DNA of 64,000 nt from an uncultured Verrucomicrobia subdivision 3 bacterium (GTDB lineage Bacteria; Verrucomicrobiota; Verrucomicrobiia; Limisphaerales; UBA11358), in NCBI GenBank assembly GCA_903872345.1, contig CAIQKM010000108.1, positions 124,001-188,000 of the forward strand, read 5' to 3'. Positions 51,252-60,227 of this stretch are shown in pieces. Under the pieces are notes generated by a model. It was not told the origin of the DNA. It worked only from the letters and a program-made list of their open reading frames with translations, and made no database searches. The position numbers and the translations under genes were made by a program. How positions within the stretch are numbered: position 1 is the first letter of the stretch; each line of letters starts with the position of its first letter.

Positions 51252-52619
51252 TCAATCCACCGGCACACCCTGCTGGCGGAACCGCTGCAGCTTGTAGAGC
51301 AGGGCGCGTCGGCTGATGCCCAGCGCCTTGGCCGTTTCCGTGCGGTTGAACTTGTGCTGCGCCAGCGCCGCCAGAATGGCCTGACGCTCGATGTCGTCGA
51401 GCTGCTGCGCATCAAAGGATCCGGCTGCCGCCGGCTGTTTGAGCGAATCCCGCACCTTGGCCGGCAGATGTTCGGGCAAAATCAGTTCGCTTTGCGACAG
51501 CAGCACGGCACGTTCGATGACATTGCGCAATTCGCGGACATTGCCCGGCCAGCCAAAATTCTGGAGGCACACGACCGTGCCTTCCGCCAGGCGCACCCGG
51601 TTGCGCGAAAACTGGCTCGTGAACAAGTTGGCCAGCGGCAGGATGTCCTCGCGCCGCTCCCGCAGCGGCGGCAGGTTCAGTTCCACCACATTCAGCCGGT
51701 AAAACAGGTCTTCGCGGAACCGGCCGGTCTTCACCTCATCCTCCAGATTGCGGTTGCTGGCGGCGAGAATGCGCGCATTCGTGTGGATTTCGCGGTTGGA
51801 CCCGATGCGCTGGAACCGGCCGTCCTGAATCACGCGCAGCAATTTTGCCTGCAAGGGCGGGGACATCTCGGCGATTTCATCCAGAAAAATGGTGCCGCCA
51901 TTGGCTTCCTCAAACCGGCCGATGCGCTGCGCGGTGGCGCCGGTGAAGGATCCCTTTTCATGGCCGAACAGTTCGCTTTCCAGCAGGGTCTCGGGAATGG
52001 CGGCGCAATTCACCTTCACCAGCGGACCGGCCGACCGCGCGCTCCACGCGTGCATCACCTCGGCCACCACTTCCTTGCCGGTGCCGCTCTCGCCGGTGAT
52101 CAACACGCGGGTCTCGGACGGCGCGACCAGGGCAATGTCCTGAAACAGGGCCAGCGTCAGCGGGCTGTGGGCGATGACCTGGGCGGGCAGTGCTTTGGGC
52201 AATCCCACCGCCACGGGTTCGGATACGACCATGCCGGTTGCCTGTCGGACGGTGGCGAGCAGTTCATCCAGATCAATCGGCTTGGCCAGATAGTTCAAGG
52301 CCCCGTCGCGCATGGCAATGACCGCATCGCGAATGTCGGCATAGGCCGTCACCAGCAGCACGGGCAGGGTGGGCCATTGCAGGCGCACGCGGCGGAGGGT
52401 TTCCAGACCGGACAGCCCGGGCATGCGGACGTCGGAAATCATCATGTCGAACCGGCCGTCGGGCAGGAGTTCGAGGGCGCGCGTGCCGGAATCGGCGGTG
52501 ACGGTGGCAAAGTGCTGGCTGCGCAAAAAGGATTCGAGCAGGCTGCGCTGTCCCGGATCGTCGTCCACGATCAGGATGCGCGGCACAGGCGAAGGCGTTT
52601 TGCGTGAATCAGCGGCCAT
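51252..52619 (-). CDS. NtrC-family sigma-54-dependent response regulator
   Basis: 455 residues from the ATG at 52619. Receiver domain with acidic D19-D21 and phospho-acceptor D63 (MMISDVRMPG); AAA+ domain with Walker A GESGTGKE (176-183), sigma-54 contact loop GSFTGA (223-228, a common variant of GAFTGA) and TIFLDEIAEM; C-terminal Fis-type helix-turn-helix (NRTETAKALGISRRALLYKL). It opens sigma-54 promoters. No histidine kinase gene is adjacent, so its sensor is unknown. A sigma-54 promoter with paired upstream sites lies 1.7 kb away, at the head of the secretion operon. Confidence 0.94.
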   Translation of the reverse strand: MAADSRKTPSPVPRILIVDDDPGQRSLLESFLRSQHFATVTADSGTRALELLPDGRFDMMISDVRMPGLSGLETLRRVRLQWPTLPVLLVTAYADIRDAVIAMRDGALNYLAKPIDLDELLATVRQATGMVVSEPVAVGLPKALPAQVIAHSPLTLALFQDIALVAPSETRVLITGESGTGKEVVAEVMHAWSARSAGPLVKVNCAAIPETLLESELFGHEKGSFTGATAQRIGRFEEANGGTIFLDEIAEMSPPLQAKLLRVIQDGRFQRIGSNREIHTNARILAASNRNLEDEVKTGRFREDLFYRLNVVELNLPPLRERREDILPLANLFTSQFSRNRVRLAEGTVVCLQNFGWPGNVRELRNVIERAVLLSQSELILPEHLPAKVRDSLKQPAAAGSFDAQQLDDIERQAILAALAQHKFNRTETAKALGISRRALLYKLQRFRQQGVPVD

Positions 52620-52884
52620 GCGGCACAGGCTAACGGAACCGGCCGCCGGCCAAAAGGCATTTTCCAATCGGCCATTTTGATGAAATTTGATTAAGAACTT
52701 ATCCGCAAATATAACCGGCCCCAACCGACCCCGGGGCCGCCCCAAAACCTGTTCATCCGCAGTTAAACTGCATGGTTACGGCTAAGCGGAGCTTGTTCAG
52801 AAGCGCTCCTCGTGCGCCCCGCTATGGGAACGGTCTCCGCAAACGTTCCGCCATATCTTTATCTGCTGTCCGACGACCGGAAAT

Positions 52885-54129
52885 TCACACCCGGCACGTC
52901 AGCCGAAACTTCCCCGAATGCGTCGGCGCCAGCACCGTCACCGCTTCCACCGCAACTTTCACCGGCGGCGAAAGCAGCTCCGTCAGCCGGTGCAACAATC
53001 CGGTTAGTTCCGGTGCCGTCGGCCCGGCGCCGTCCGGGATGTACCGCAGCCGGCAGAAGCCATTTTCTTCCTGGGTCAACTGGTAATGCGCCACCCCGGC
53101 GATCTCCGTGAAACATTGGTCCACCTCCCGCGTGGTCACGCGACACCCGTCAGGCCCGCGCAGCGCATCCCGCACGCGGCCATGCACCCGGTAGGACGCG
53201 GCATCCGGCCGATCGCGGCGTTCCACCAGATCGCCGATGCGATAGCGCAGCAGCGGCATGTATTCATTGGTCAGCGTGGTCACCACCAAGTCGCCCACGT
53301 GGCGCGCATCCGGTTCCACCACTTCCAACAGGGCGTTTTCGAGGCTGGCTTTCATCGCCCCGTGTTCGTCTTCCATGAGCAGATGCCCGGTTTCCGTGGA
53401 ACCATACAGGTTGAACACCGGCACGCCGAAGACGCGTTGCAAAATCCGCCGGTGGACCACGCTTTCAAATTCATAACTGCAGAGAATGAACTTCACCGAG
53501 GGAAACCGCAGCCCGTGCCGTTCGCAGAAGAGTGCCAGCCACGCGCCATGCACCGGCGAGAGATCCAAAAATGCCGGCTGCCATTCGATAATCTCCTCCG
53601 CCATGCGCCGGAGTTCCGCCTCCGTGAGCACAAAGGGAATGCGCGCCAGATTGACGTAGCGACTATTCCCAAAGGTACGTTGGGCCGGCGACTGCCAGAC
53701 CACCGGACACGACCGGTCATTGCACGCCGGGGTGGTGAGGGTGGCCCGGCGGGTGCCGGGGTGCTCGTCCAACACCTTGGCGACAAAATGGTTCAGCCGC
53801 AAAACGCGCGTCTCCTGCTCTTCCCACCAGCCCTTGCGGAAGAGGACCGGCGTGCGTTCTTCGGAGGTGCCGGAGGTGTGTTCCAGTTCCACTTCATTTC
53901 GGGCCAGCATCGCTTCCAGCACGGCGGCCGAAGGCAGGAAATTATGCGGAAATCCCTCCCGCATATCCCGTTTGGTGATGAACGGAATCCGGGAAATCGG
54001 TTCGCGGGCGAAACTGCCCAGCCGGGACAGCAGGGCGCGGTACAGCGGCAGTTCGCGCCAGCGCGGCAGGAGTTCTTCCAGCCGCGCGAGCTGGCCGGCT
54101 TCGAGCGTGATGACAGGTGTCGCTAACAT
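52885..54129 (-). CDS. PaaK-like AMP-forming acyl-adenylate ligase
   Basis: 414 residues. ELEHTSGTSEERTPVLF is the ATP-loop of the ANL superfamily and VFNLYGSTETGHLLMED the adenylate-binding motif; RYRIGDLVERRDRP is the hinge-region motif. The length fits the phenylacetate-CoA ligase (PaaK) / CapK branch. The acid substrate is unknown. No CoA-pathway genes lie near. It is transcribed leftward toward the NtrC gene, 265 bp ahead of it. Confidence 0.85.
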   Translation of the reverse strand: MLATPVITLEAGQLARLEELLPRWRELPLYRALLSRLGSFAREPISRIPFITKRDMREGFPHNFLPSAAVLEAMLARNEVELEHTSGTSEERTPVLFRKGWWEEQETRVLRLNHFVAKVLDEHPGTRRATLTTPACNDRSCPVVWQSPAQRTFGNSRYVNLARIPFVLTEAELRRMAEEIIEWQPAFLDLSPVHGAWLALFCERHGLRFPSVKFILCSYEFESVVHRRILQRVFGVPVFNLYGSTETGHLLMEDEHGAMKASLENALLEVVEPDARHVGDLVVTTLTNEYMPLLRYRIGDLVERRDRPDAASYRVHGRVRDALRGPDGCRVTTREVDQCFTEIAGVAHYQLTQEENGFCRLRYIPDGAGPTAPELTGLLHRLTELLSPPVKVAVEAVTVLAPTHSGKFRLTCRV

Positions 54130-54246
54130 GATTTGACGCGCGAGCGCGTGGTAGAAACTCTCAGGGCAAACCGCAAATTGTCAAACCATCATCGCTTCTT
54201 TTCATGATCTTTCGAGCTTCATCCACCCCCGCCAACCGCGCAGTTT

Positions 54247-54285
54247 TTGCGCACCCCGCCGGCCGGTGGGCAGATATTGCGCACC
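54247..54285 (+). promoter_or_regulatory. Candidate activator (enhancer) sites for the sigma-54 promoter
   Basis: TTGCGCACC occurs at 54247-54255 and again at 54277-54285, exactly 30 bp (about three helical turns) apart, some 115 and 85 bp upstream of the predicted start. The first is also half of an inverted repeat, TGCGCACC-N9-GGTGGGCA (54248-54272). This is the distance and phasing usual for NtrC-type binding sites. Confidence 0.45.
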
Positions 54286-54334
54286 GGCCACCGGCATAAA
54301 TCATTGAATTGCTCTCAATTCCGTAACTAATCAT

Positions 54335-54351
54335 TTGGCACGCCGTCTGCA
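54335..54351 (+). promoter_or_regulatory. Putative sigma-54 promoter of the secretion operon
   Basis: T-TGGCACG-CCGT-CTGC-A matches the consensus TGGCACG-N4-TTGC at all but one position, with the correct GG-to-GC spacing. The start would be near 54362, giving a leader of about 62 bases that contains the perfect hairpin TTTAAGT-CCGC-ACTTAAA (54379-54396). Confidence 0.65.
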
Positions 54352-54423
54352 TTCATTCGGGTCACGGACAAAGAATTTTTTAAGTCCGCACTTAAACCAA
54401 ACGAGTACATAACAAATAACATT

Positions 54424-55017
54424 ATGAAAATGAAATCCTTGAAGTGGGCGGTGTGCGGCCTGGTGGCTGCGTTGACCTTGATGACAGCCGGCAGTGTGAT
54501 GGCCCAGGCCGACAACGGCGGCGGTGGCGGTAACGGCGGTGGCAACGGTGGCAATGGCGGCGGACCGGGCGGCCAGCGTCAGCGCCGGAATTTTGATCCG
54601 GCTCAGATGATGCAGCAGATGCAGCAGCGCATCCAAGACGAACTCGGTTTCACCAACGACACCGACTGGAGCGCGGTCCAACCGCTTGTCCAGAAGGTCA
54701 TGGAAGCCCAGCGCGATGCGCGCGGCCCCGGCATGGGCCGGCTGTTTGGTCGTGGTAACCGGGGCGGCAACAACGGTGACCAAGGCGGTCGCCCCCAACG
54801 CATGGGCGGCATGTTTGGCCAGACCAGCCCCGAAGCCGATGCGCTCCAGAAGGCGATTGACGACAACGCTCCCGCCGGCCAGGTCAAAGACCTGCTCGCC
54901 AAATACCAAGCCTCTCAGAAGGCCAAGCAGGCCAAGCTGGAAGCGGCCCAAGCCGACCTCCGCGCCGTGCTGACGGTCAAGCAGGAGGCCACGGCCACGC
55001 TGCTCGGTTTGCTCTAA
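54424..55017 (+). CDS. Small exported Gly/Asn-rich protein at the head of the secretion operon
   Basis: 197 residues. Signal peptide to about residue 28 (ending GSVMAQA). Then a Gly/Asn stretch, a helical part (MMQQMQQRIQDELGFTND, WSAVQPLVQKVMEAQRDA), a Gly/Arg-rich loop and a long C-terminal helix (KYQASQKAKQAKLEAAQADL). The helical part recalls periplasmic Spy/CpxP-like or metal-resistance sensor proteins, but without their signature. It is the first gene after the sigma-54 promoter and ends 31 bp before gspE. Confidence 0.75.
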   Translation: MKMKSLKWAVCGLVAALTLMTAGSVMAQADNGGGGGNGGGNGGNGGGPGGQRQRRNFDPAQMMQQMQQRIQDELGFTNDTDWSAVQPLVQKVMEAQRDARGPGMGRLFGRGNRGGNNGDQGGRPQRMGGMFGQTSPEADALQKAIDDNAPAGQVKDLLAKYQASQKAKQAKLEAAQADLRAVLTVKQEATATLLGLL

Positions 55018-55048
55018 ACCCCATTCACCCCGAGAAACTGGCGATCCC

Positions 55049-56776
55049 ATGTCCGATAAAACCGTTCCGGATTCGAAGCAGTTGCTGGACCGCATGTTGG
55101 CGGCCCGGCAACTGACTTCATTGGATGTGTCGGCGCTCGCGCGGGTTCGTCCGCAGGTGTCCGGCGAGGAAGATATTCTTCGCTGGCTCGCCACCGAATA
55201 CGGCCTGCGCTACACCACCCTGGACGACGTCGAACCGGATCGCCAGTTGCTCTCGCTCTTTCCCGCCCGCATTCTGCTCAAGGAGGAAATCCTGCCCCTG
55301 CAACGGGTCAACGGCTGCGTGGAAGTCGCCACCAGCCGCCTGTTCGCCACCCAGGGCTTTGACGCCCTGAAAACTCTCACCGGCCTGAACCTCAAGCCGG
55401 TGCTGGCCACCACCGAAGCCGTCCAGCGCGAGATGAAGAAGCGCCTCGGCGTCGGCGCCGACACCATCGGCACCCTCGACGAGGAAAAAGCCATTACCGT
55501 GGTGGATGAAAATGCCGAGGACAACAACCTCGACGCCGGCGCCGAAGACGACGCCTCGATCATCCGTTTCGTTAATCAGGTGTTGAAGGACGCCATCGAA
55601 TTGCGCGCCTCGGACATTCACCTGGAACCATTTGAGGACGAATTCAAGATTCGCTATCGTATTGACGGTGAATTGCAGGAAGTCCCCGTGCCGCCGCAGT
55701 TGAAACAATTTCAACCGGCGATTGTGTCGCGCGTTAAAATTTTGAGCCACCTGAACATTGCCGAGAAGCGCCTCCCGCAGGACGGCCGTATCAAGGTGCG
55801 CATTGACGAGGCGGAGGTGGACATCCGTGTTTCCATCATTCCCATGTTGCACGGCGAAGCGGTCGTCATGCGTCTCTTGCGCCAGAATTCCACTTTGCGC
55901 GGCCTGAGCCAGATCGGTCTGAACACCCGCGAACTGGAATGTTTCCAGCGCGTGCTTCAGTTGCCGCACGGCATCATCCTGGTTACCGGGCCCACCGGCT
56001 CCGGCAAAACCTCCACGCTTTATACCGCGCTGAACGAGATCAACGACGCCGTCCGCAAGATCATCACGGTGGAAGACCCCGTGGAATATCAGCTCAAGGG
56101 CGTCAACCAGATCCAGGTAAATGAAAAATCCGGCCTCACCTTCGCGCGCGGGCTGCGTTCCATTTTGCGCCATGACCCGGACGTCATTCTGATCGGCGAA
56201 ATTCGCGATCAGGAAACCGCCCAGATTGCCGTGCAGGCGTCGCTGACCGGTCACTTGGTCTTCTCCACCCTCCACACCAACGACGCGCCCGGCGCGCTCA
56301 CCCGTCTCGTGGACATGGGCGTGGAACCTTACCTCGTCGCCTCCTCGCTGGAAGCCGTACTCGCCCAGCGCCTCGTGCGTGTGCTGTGCCCGCATTGCAA
56401 GCAGCCGGATAATTCCCCGACCGCCTTCGCCTTGAAAGCCAAGCTCGGCATTCCGGCGGAAAACGTCATTTACAAAACCGTCGGCTGCCGCGAATGCCGC
56501 AACACCGGTTTCTATGGCCGTCATGCCATCTTTGAATGGATGGACACCAACGAAGAAATCCGGCAGATGATTTTGAAGTCCGCCTCCACCGATCAGGTGC
56601 GCGACGCCGCCCGCCGCGGCGGCATGCGCACGCTGGCCGAAGACGGCTGGCGCTTGGTCGCCGCCGGGGTTACCACCGTGTCGGAAGTGATGAGTGTCAC
56701 CACCGCCAAGGAAATTGCCCGCACCGAGAAAACAACCACCGGTGCATCCGCCGCCAGCATTGCCGTGGCCGGCTAA
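55049..56776 (+). CDS. gspE: Type II secretion ATPase GspE
   Basis: 575 residues. N-terminal T2SSE/MshEN-like domain (about 10-140), then the secretion ATPase core with Walker A GPTGSGKTSTLY (about 313-324), Asp box ITVEDPVEYQ, Walker B DPDVILIGEIRD, and His box LTGHLVFSTLHTND. A zinc tetracysteine module, CPHCKQ (about 448) and CREC (about 482), follows. This hexameric ATPase powers pseudopilus assembly at the inner membrane. Confidence 0.95.
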   Translation: MSDKTVPDSKQLLDRMLAARQLTSLDVSALARVRPQVSGEEDILRWLATEYGLRYTTLDDVEPDRQLLSLFPARILLKEEILPLQRVNGCVEVATSRLFATQGFDALKTLTGLNLKPVLATTEAVQREMKKRLGVGADTIGTLDEEKAITVVDENAEDNNLDAGAEDDASIIRFVNQVLKDAIELRASDIHLEPFEDEFKIRYRIDGELQEVPVPPQLKQFQPAIVSRVKILSHLNIAEKRLPQDGRIKVRIDEAEVDIRVSIIPMLHGEAVVMRLLRQNSTLRGLSQIGLNTRELECFQRVLQLPHGIILVTGPTGSGKTSTLYTALNEINDAVRKIITVEDPVEYQLKGVNQIQVNEKSGLTFARGLRSILRHDPDVILIGEIRDQETAQIAVQASLTGHLVFSTLHTNDAPGALTRLVDMGVEPYLVASSLEAVLAQRLVRVLCPHCKQPDNSPTAFALKAKLGIPAENVIYKTVGCRECRNTGFYGRHAIFEWMDTNEEIRQMILKSASTDQVRDAARRGGMRTLAEDGWRLVAAGVTTVSEVMSVTTAKEIARTEKTTTGASAASIAVAG

Positions 56777-56796
56777 CCTGAGTATTTTTTCCCGCC

Positions 56797-58050
56797 ATGC
56801 CCACGTTTCAATATCGCGCGCTCCAGACCAACGGCAAAATTGCCGAGGGCGTGCTGGATGCCTCCGGCCGGCCGGACGCCATGCGCCAAATCGAAACGCT
56901 CGGCCTGCGGCTGGTCAACCTCACGGAAAAGGCCGCCGGGGCCAAAGGCAAGCCCGGCAAAAATGCCGCCCCCGCTCCGGCCGCCGGCAACCCGTTCAAG
57001 TTCGAATCCAAAAAGGTATCCGCCAAGGAACTGGAAAATTTCACGCGCCTCCTGTCCAGCCTGCTGGCCGCCGGCGTGCCCTTGAGCCGCGCGCTCCAGA
57101 TTTTGCAAAAGGAAGCTTCTTCCCCGGCGGCGCAGGCCACGTGGAAAGGGGTTAACAATCTGGTGGTGGACGGCCTGTCCCTCGCCAACGCCATGGCCAA
57201 GTCGCCGGAAACGTTTCCGCGCGTTTATGTGGCGATGGTCGAGGCCGGCGAAGCCGGCGGCTTCCTCGATGTGGTGCTCGCCCAGATCGCCGAATTTCAG
57301 GCCCGCGAAAAAGACCTGAAGTCCAAGGTGATGACCGCGATGCTGTATCCCATCATCCTGTTCGTGCTCGCACTGGTGGTGCTCACGGTGCTGCTCGTGT
57401 TTTTCATTCCCAAGTTCCAGCGCGTGTTCGCCAGCTTCCACGGGTCGCTGCCCCTCATCACGCAGGTGATTATTGGGGCCAGCCATATGATCCGTTCCTA
57501 CGGACTGCTCGTGGCCGCCGGCATCGTCGGCCTCGTGTTTCTGGTGCGCACCTGGTTTGTGTCTGAAAAGGGCAAGCGCATGTGGGAAGGGCTGATTTTG
57601 AAAGCGCCGCTCGTCGGCCCGCTGCTCGCGCAATTCGCCATGGCCCGTTTCTGCCGCATGTTGGGCACCCTGATTGGCGCCGGCGTGCCGTTGGTTCACG
57701 CCCTGAATGTCGCGCGCCGCTCCATCGGCAACCAGGTGCTCGTGGATGCCGTGGCCCAGGCCATCGACCGCGTCCAGCAGGGCGGCCGGCTCGGTCAGAG
57801 TCTCGCGGATTGCCGCACGCTGTTTCCCGGTTCCGTGCTCGAAATGATTTCCGTGGCCGAAGAAAGCGGCCGGCTGGATGTGGAACTCGTCCGCGTCGCC
57901 GTCGTCACCGAATCGGACCTGGATCGCAACCTGAAAACGGCGGTGGCGTTTGCCGAACCGCTGATGCTGTTCCTCATCGCCGGATTCATCGGCATCATTT
58001 TCATCGGCATGTTGCTGCCGGTGCTCACCATGTCGGATTACATCAAATAA
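56797..58050 (+). CDS. gspF: Type II secretion inner-membrane platform protein GspF
   Basis: 417 residues. Two GspF domains (about 72-195 and 270-400), each with the family wording (LSSLLAAGVPLSRALQIL; LGTLIGAGVPLVHALNVA). Three membrane helices lie at about 183-207, 237-255 and 384-409. It forms the platform that couples GspE to pseudopilin assembly. 20 bp after gspE. Confidence 0.94.
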   Translation: MPTFQYRALQTNGKIAEGVLDASGRPDAMRQIETLGLRLVNLTEKAAGAKGKPGKNAAPAPAAGNPFKFESKKVSAKELENFTRLLSSLLAAGVPLSRALQILQKEASSPAAQATWKGVNNLVVDGLSLANAMAKSPETFPRVYVAMVEAGEAGGFLDVVLAQIAEFQAREKDLKSKVMTAMLYPIILFVLALVVLTVLLVFFIPKFQRVFASFHGSLPLITQVIIGASHMIRSYGLLVAAGIVGLVFLVRTWFVSEKGKRMWEGLILKAPLVGPLLAQFAMARFCRMLGTLIGAGVPLVHALNVARRSIGNQVLVDAVAQAIDRVQQGGRLGQSLADCRTLFPGSVLEMISVAEESGRLDVELVRVAVVTESDLDRNLKTAVAFAEPLMLFLIAGFIGIIFIGMLLPVLTMSDYIK

Positions 58051-58069
58051 AAACCCATTTTAATTTTTT

Positions 58070-58513
58070 ATGAAAATCGAAATGAAACAACTCACCGTTT
58101 CGCCGCGGACTTCGCGCCGCGGCTTCACCCTCGTGGAAATGTTGCTGGTCGTCACGATCATCGGCATTCTCGCCGCGCTGGTCATCCCCAAAATCGCCGG
58201 CACCGGCGAACGCGCCCGCGTGACCGCCGCCATGGCGGACATCAACGGCGGCATCAAGTCCGCCCTCGGCCAGTACGAGGTGGACAACGGATTCTATCCC
58301 AAGACCCTGCAAGACCTCATCCAGGCGCCCAGCAATGCGCGCAACTGGCATGGCCCCTATTTCGATCCGCCCAAGCTGCCGATGGATCCCTGGGGCAACA
58401 ACTACGTCTATTATTTCCCCGGCAAACATAATCCGAATTCCTATGACCTGCTGTCGGTCGGACCGGATAACAAAGAAGGCACGGACGACGACATCGGTAA
58501 CTGGAGCAAATAA
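58070..58513 (+). CDS. gspG: Major pseudopilin GspG
   Basis: 147 residues. Class III signal RRG|FTLVEML with glycine at -1 and Glu+5, followed by a hydrophobic helix (LLVVTIIGILAALVIPKI). C-terminal GspG signatures are DPWGNNYVYYFPG and the Ca2+-binding GTDDDIGNW. It builds the pseudopilus. Confidence 0.95.
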   Translation: MKIEMKQLTVSPRTSRRGFTLVEMLLVVTIIGILAALVIPKIAGTGERARVTAAMADINGGIKSALGQYEVDNGFYPKTLQDLIQAPSNARNWHGPYFDPPKLPMDPWGNNYVYYFPGKHNPNSYDLLSVGPDNKEGTDDDIGNWSK

Positions 58514-58581
58514 CCAGCTTGAAACTGACCGGCCACCAACCTGTTTCACCGAAGTGCCCGCACGAATCCAAAGTTCAGCCG

Positions 58582-59097
58582 ATGCGTCCGGGAACGGGGA
58601 AGTGTGCCGCCGCGTTCACGCTGATCGAGCTGATTCTGATTCTGGCGTTGCTGGTCATTATTACGTCGCTCGCCCTGCCGCCGATGGCGCGGTTCATCCG
58701 GGGCCGGGCGCTGGACTCCGAGGCGCGGCGGTTTTTATCGCTCGCGCACGCCGCCCAGAATCGCGCGGTTTCGGAGGGCATGCCGATGCTGCTCTGGGTG
58801 GATGCCAAATCGGGCGCGTATGGCTTGAGCGCGGAAACGACCGGGCAGGAGGGCGATCCCAAGGCGGAAAATCTGCCGGTGGATTCGACCTTGCAGATCG
58901 GCGTGCTGAATGTCGGGACGGCTGCGGCCATAACGTTTAACAATCTGCCGGCCATCCGTTTTTTACCGGATGGTTCGATTGACGAAAACAGTCCGCAGAC
59001 GGTGCAGTTGATTGATTCGGATGGTTTCAGCCGCTGGCTGATCGAGACGGGCAATCGCACGGGTTATGAAATTAGCGATCACAACCCGCAATCGTAA
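58582..59097 (+). CDS. gspH: GspH-like minor pseudopilin
   Basis: 171 residues from the ATG at 58582; an upstream TTG at 58519 is possible. The prepilin motif is AAA|FTLIELILI with alanine, not glycine, at -1. The GspH-type C-terminal part includes ARRFLSLAHAAQNRAVSEGMP, typical of GspH/FimT. It overlaps the following gene by 32 bp. Confidence 0.85.
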   Translation: MRPGTGKCAAAFTLIELILILALLVIITSLALPPMARFIRGRALDSEARRFLSLAHAAQNRAVSEGMPMLLWVDAKSGAYGLSAETTGQEGDPKAENLPVDSTLQIGVLNVGTAAAITFNNLPAIRFLPDGSIDENSPQTVQLIDSDGFSRWLIETGNRTGYEISDHNPQS

Positions 59098-59482
59098 ACG
59101 GGCCGCCTTTACGCTGGCGGAAGTGCTGGCGGCGCTGCTGTTCCTGGCCATCGTCATTCCGACGGCCGTGGAAGCGGTGCATGTGGCCAGCCTCGCCGGC
59201 GAGGTGGCCGCGCGCAAGAGCGGAGCGGTGCGGGTGGCCGAACGCGTGCTGAATGAAAGTCTGGTGACCACCAACTGGACCAGCCAGCAAAGCGGCACGG
59301 TCACCGAAGGCGTGGTGGATTATCAGTGGAAACTGACCAGCCAGACCTGGCCGCAGGAGGCGCTGCAACAGGTGACGTCCCAGGTGACGTTCACCGCGCA
59401 GGGCCGGAATTATTCGGTGTCGCTGAGCACGCTGGCCAATTCGCCGCCGCCGGCGGCGACGACGACCAGTTCGTCGCAGTGA
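59066..59482 (+). CDS. gspI: GspI-like minor pseudopilin
   Basis: 138 residues. Prepilin motif RAA|FTLAEVLAALLFLAIVIP, again with alanine at -1. The AGEVAARKSGAVRVAERVL helix and short beta part fit GspI. Overlaps gspH by 32 bp. Confidence 0.8.
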   Translation: MKLAITTRNRKRAAFTLAEVLAALLFLAIVIPTAVEAVHVASLAGEVAARKSGAVRVAERVLNESLVTTNWTSQQSGTVTEGVVDYQWKLTSQTWPQEALQQVTSQVTFTAQGRNYSVSLSTLANSPPPAATTTSSSQ

Positions 59483-59512
59483 CAATGAAGTGACGGTGTT
59501 AGTGAAAGTAAA

Positions 59513-60226
59513 ATGAACCTTAAAACCGACAACCGCAGGGCGCGCCACGCGTTCACGCTCATCGAGATGATTCTCGCGATGGGTGTGGCGGCGCTCGTGC
59601 TGGTGTCGGTCACCACCGTGCTCTTCACCACCATGCATGTGCGCGATGCCACGGCGGACGCCGTGGATGCCGTGGGCCCGATTGACCAGACCGTGGCCTT
59701 CATCAAGCGCGATCTCCAATGCGTGGTCACCCCCACCAACGGCACCAGCAAATTTCTATCCGGCAGCTTTCGCACCGGCACGGTGAGCAGCCTCGGCGTG
59801 AGCGAACCCGTGGCCATCGAGATGTACACCGCCAGCGGCGCGTTGAGCGACAACGCCCCTTGGGCCGACATCCAGCGCGTCACCTATGAATTGAGAAATT
59901 CCGGCAACCACGCCGGCGGCGGCCAGGATCTGGTGCGCAGCATTTCGCGGAATCTCCTGACCGCCGCCACGCCGGACGTCACCGACCAGCTCATGTTGAG
60001 CGGCGTTTCCAGCATCCGCTTTTCCTGTTATGACGGCAGCCAGTGGAATGACGCGTGGGATACGAGCAGTGTGAGCTCCGTGAACACCAACCTGCCCGTG
60101 GCCGTGCGCGTGGATATCCAGATGGCCGGCAACAACGCCGGCCAGCCCATTGAAATCATGGTGCCCATTGACTCGCAGGCCCGCACCAACGCCGTGATCA
60201 CCGCGTCCAGCTCGACCGGAAGTTGA
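59513..60226 (+). CDS. gspJ: GspJ-like minor pseudopilin
   Basis: 237 residues. Prepilin motif RHA|FTLIEMILAMGVAALVLV with alanine at -1. The larger C-terminal domain with IDQTVAFIKRDLQCVV and QRVTYELRNSG fits GspJ. 30 bp after gspI. Confidence 0.82.
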   Translation: MNLKTDNRRARHAFTLIEMILAMGVAALVLVSVTTVLFTTMHVRDATADAVDAVGPIDQTVAFIKRDLQCVVTPTNGTSKFLSGSFRTGTVSSLGVSEPVAIEMYTASGALSDNAPWADIQRVTYELRNSGNHAGGGQDLVRSISRNLLTAATPDVTDQLMLSGVSSIRFSCYDGSQWNDAWDTSSVSSVNTNLPVAVRVDIQMAGNNAGQPIEIMVPIDSQARTNAVITASSSTGS

Positions 60227-60227
60227 C

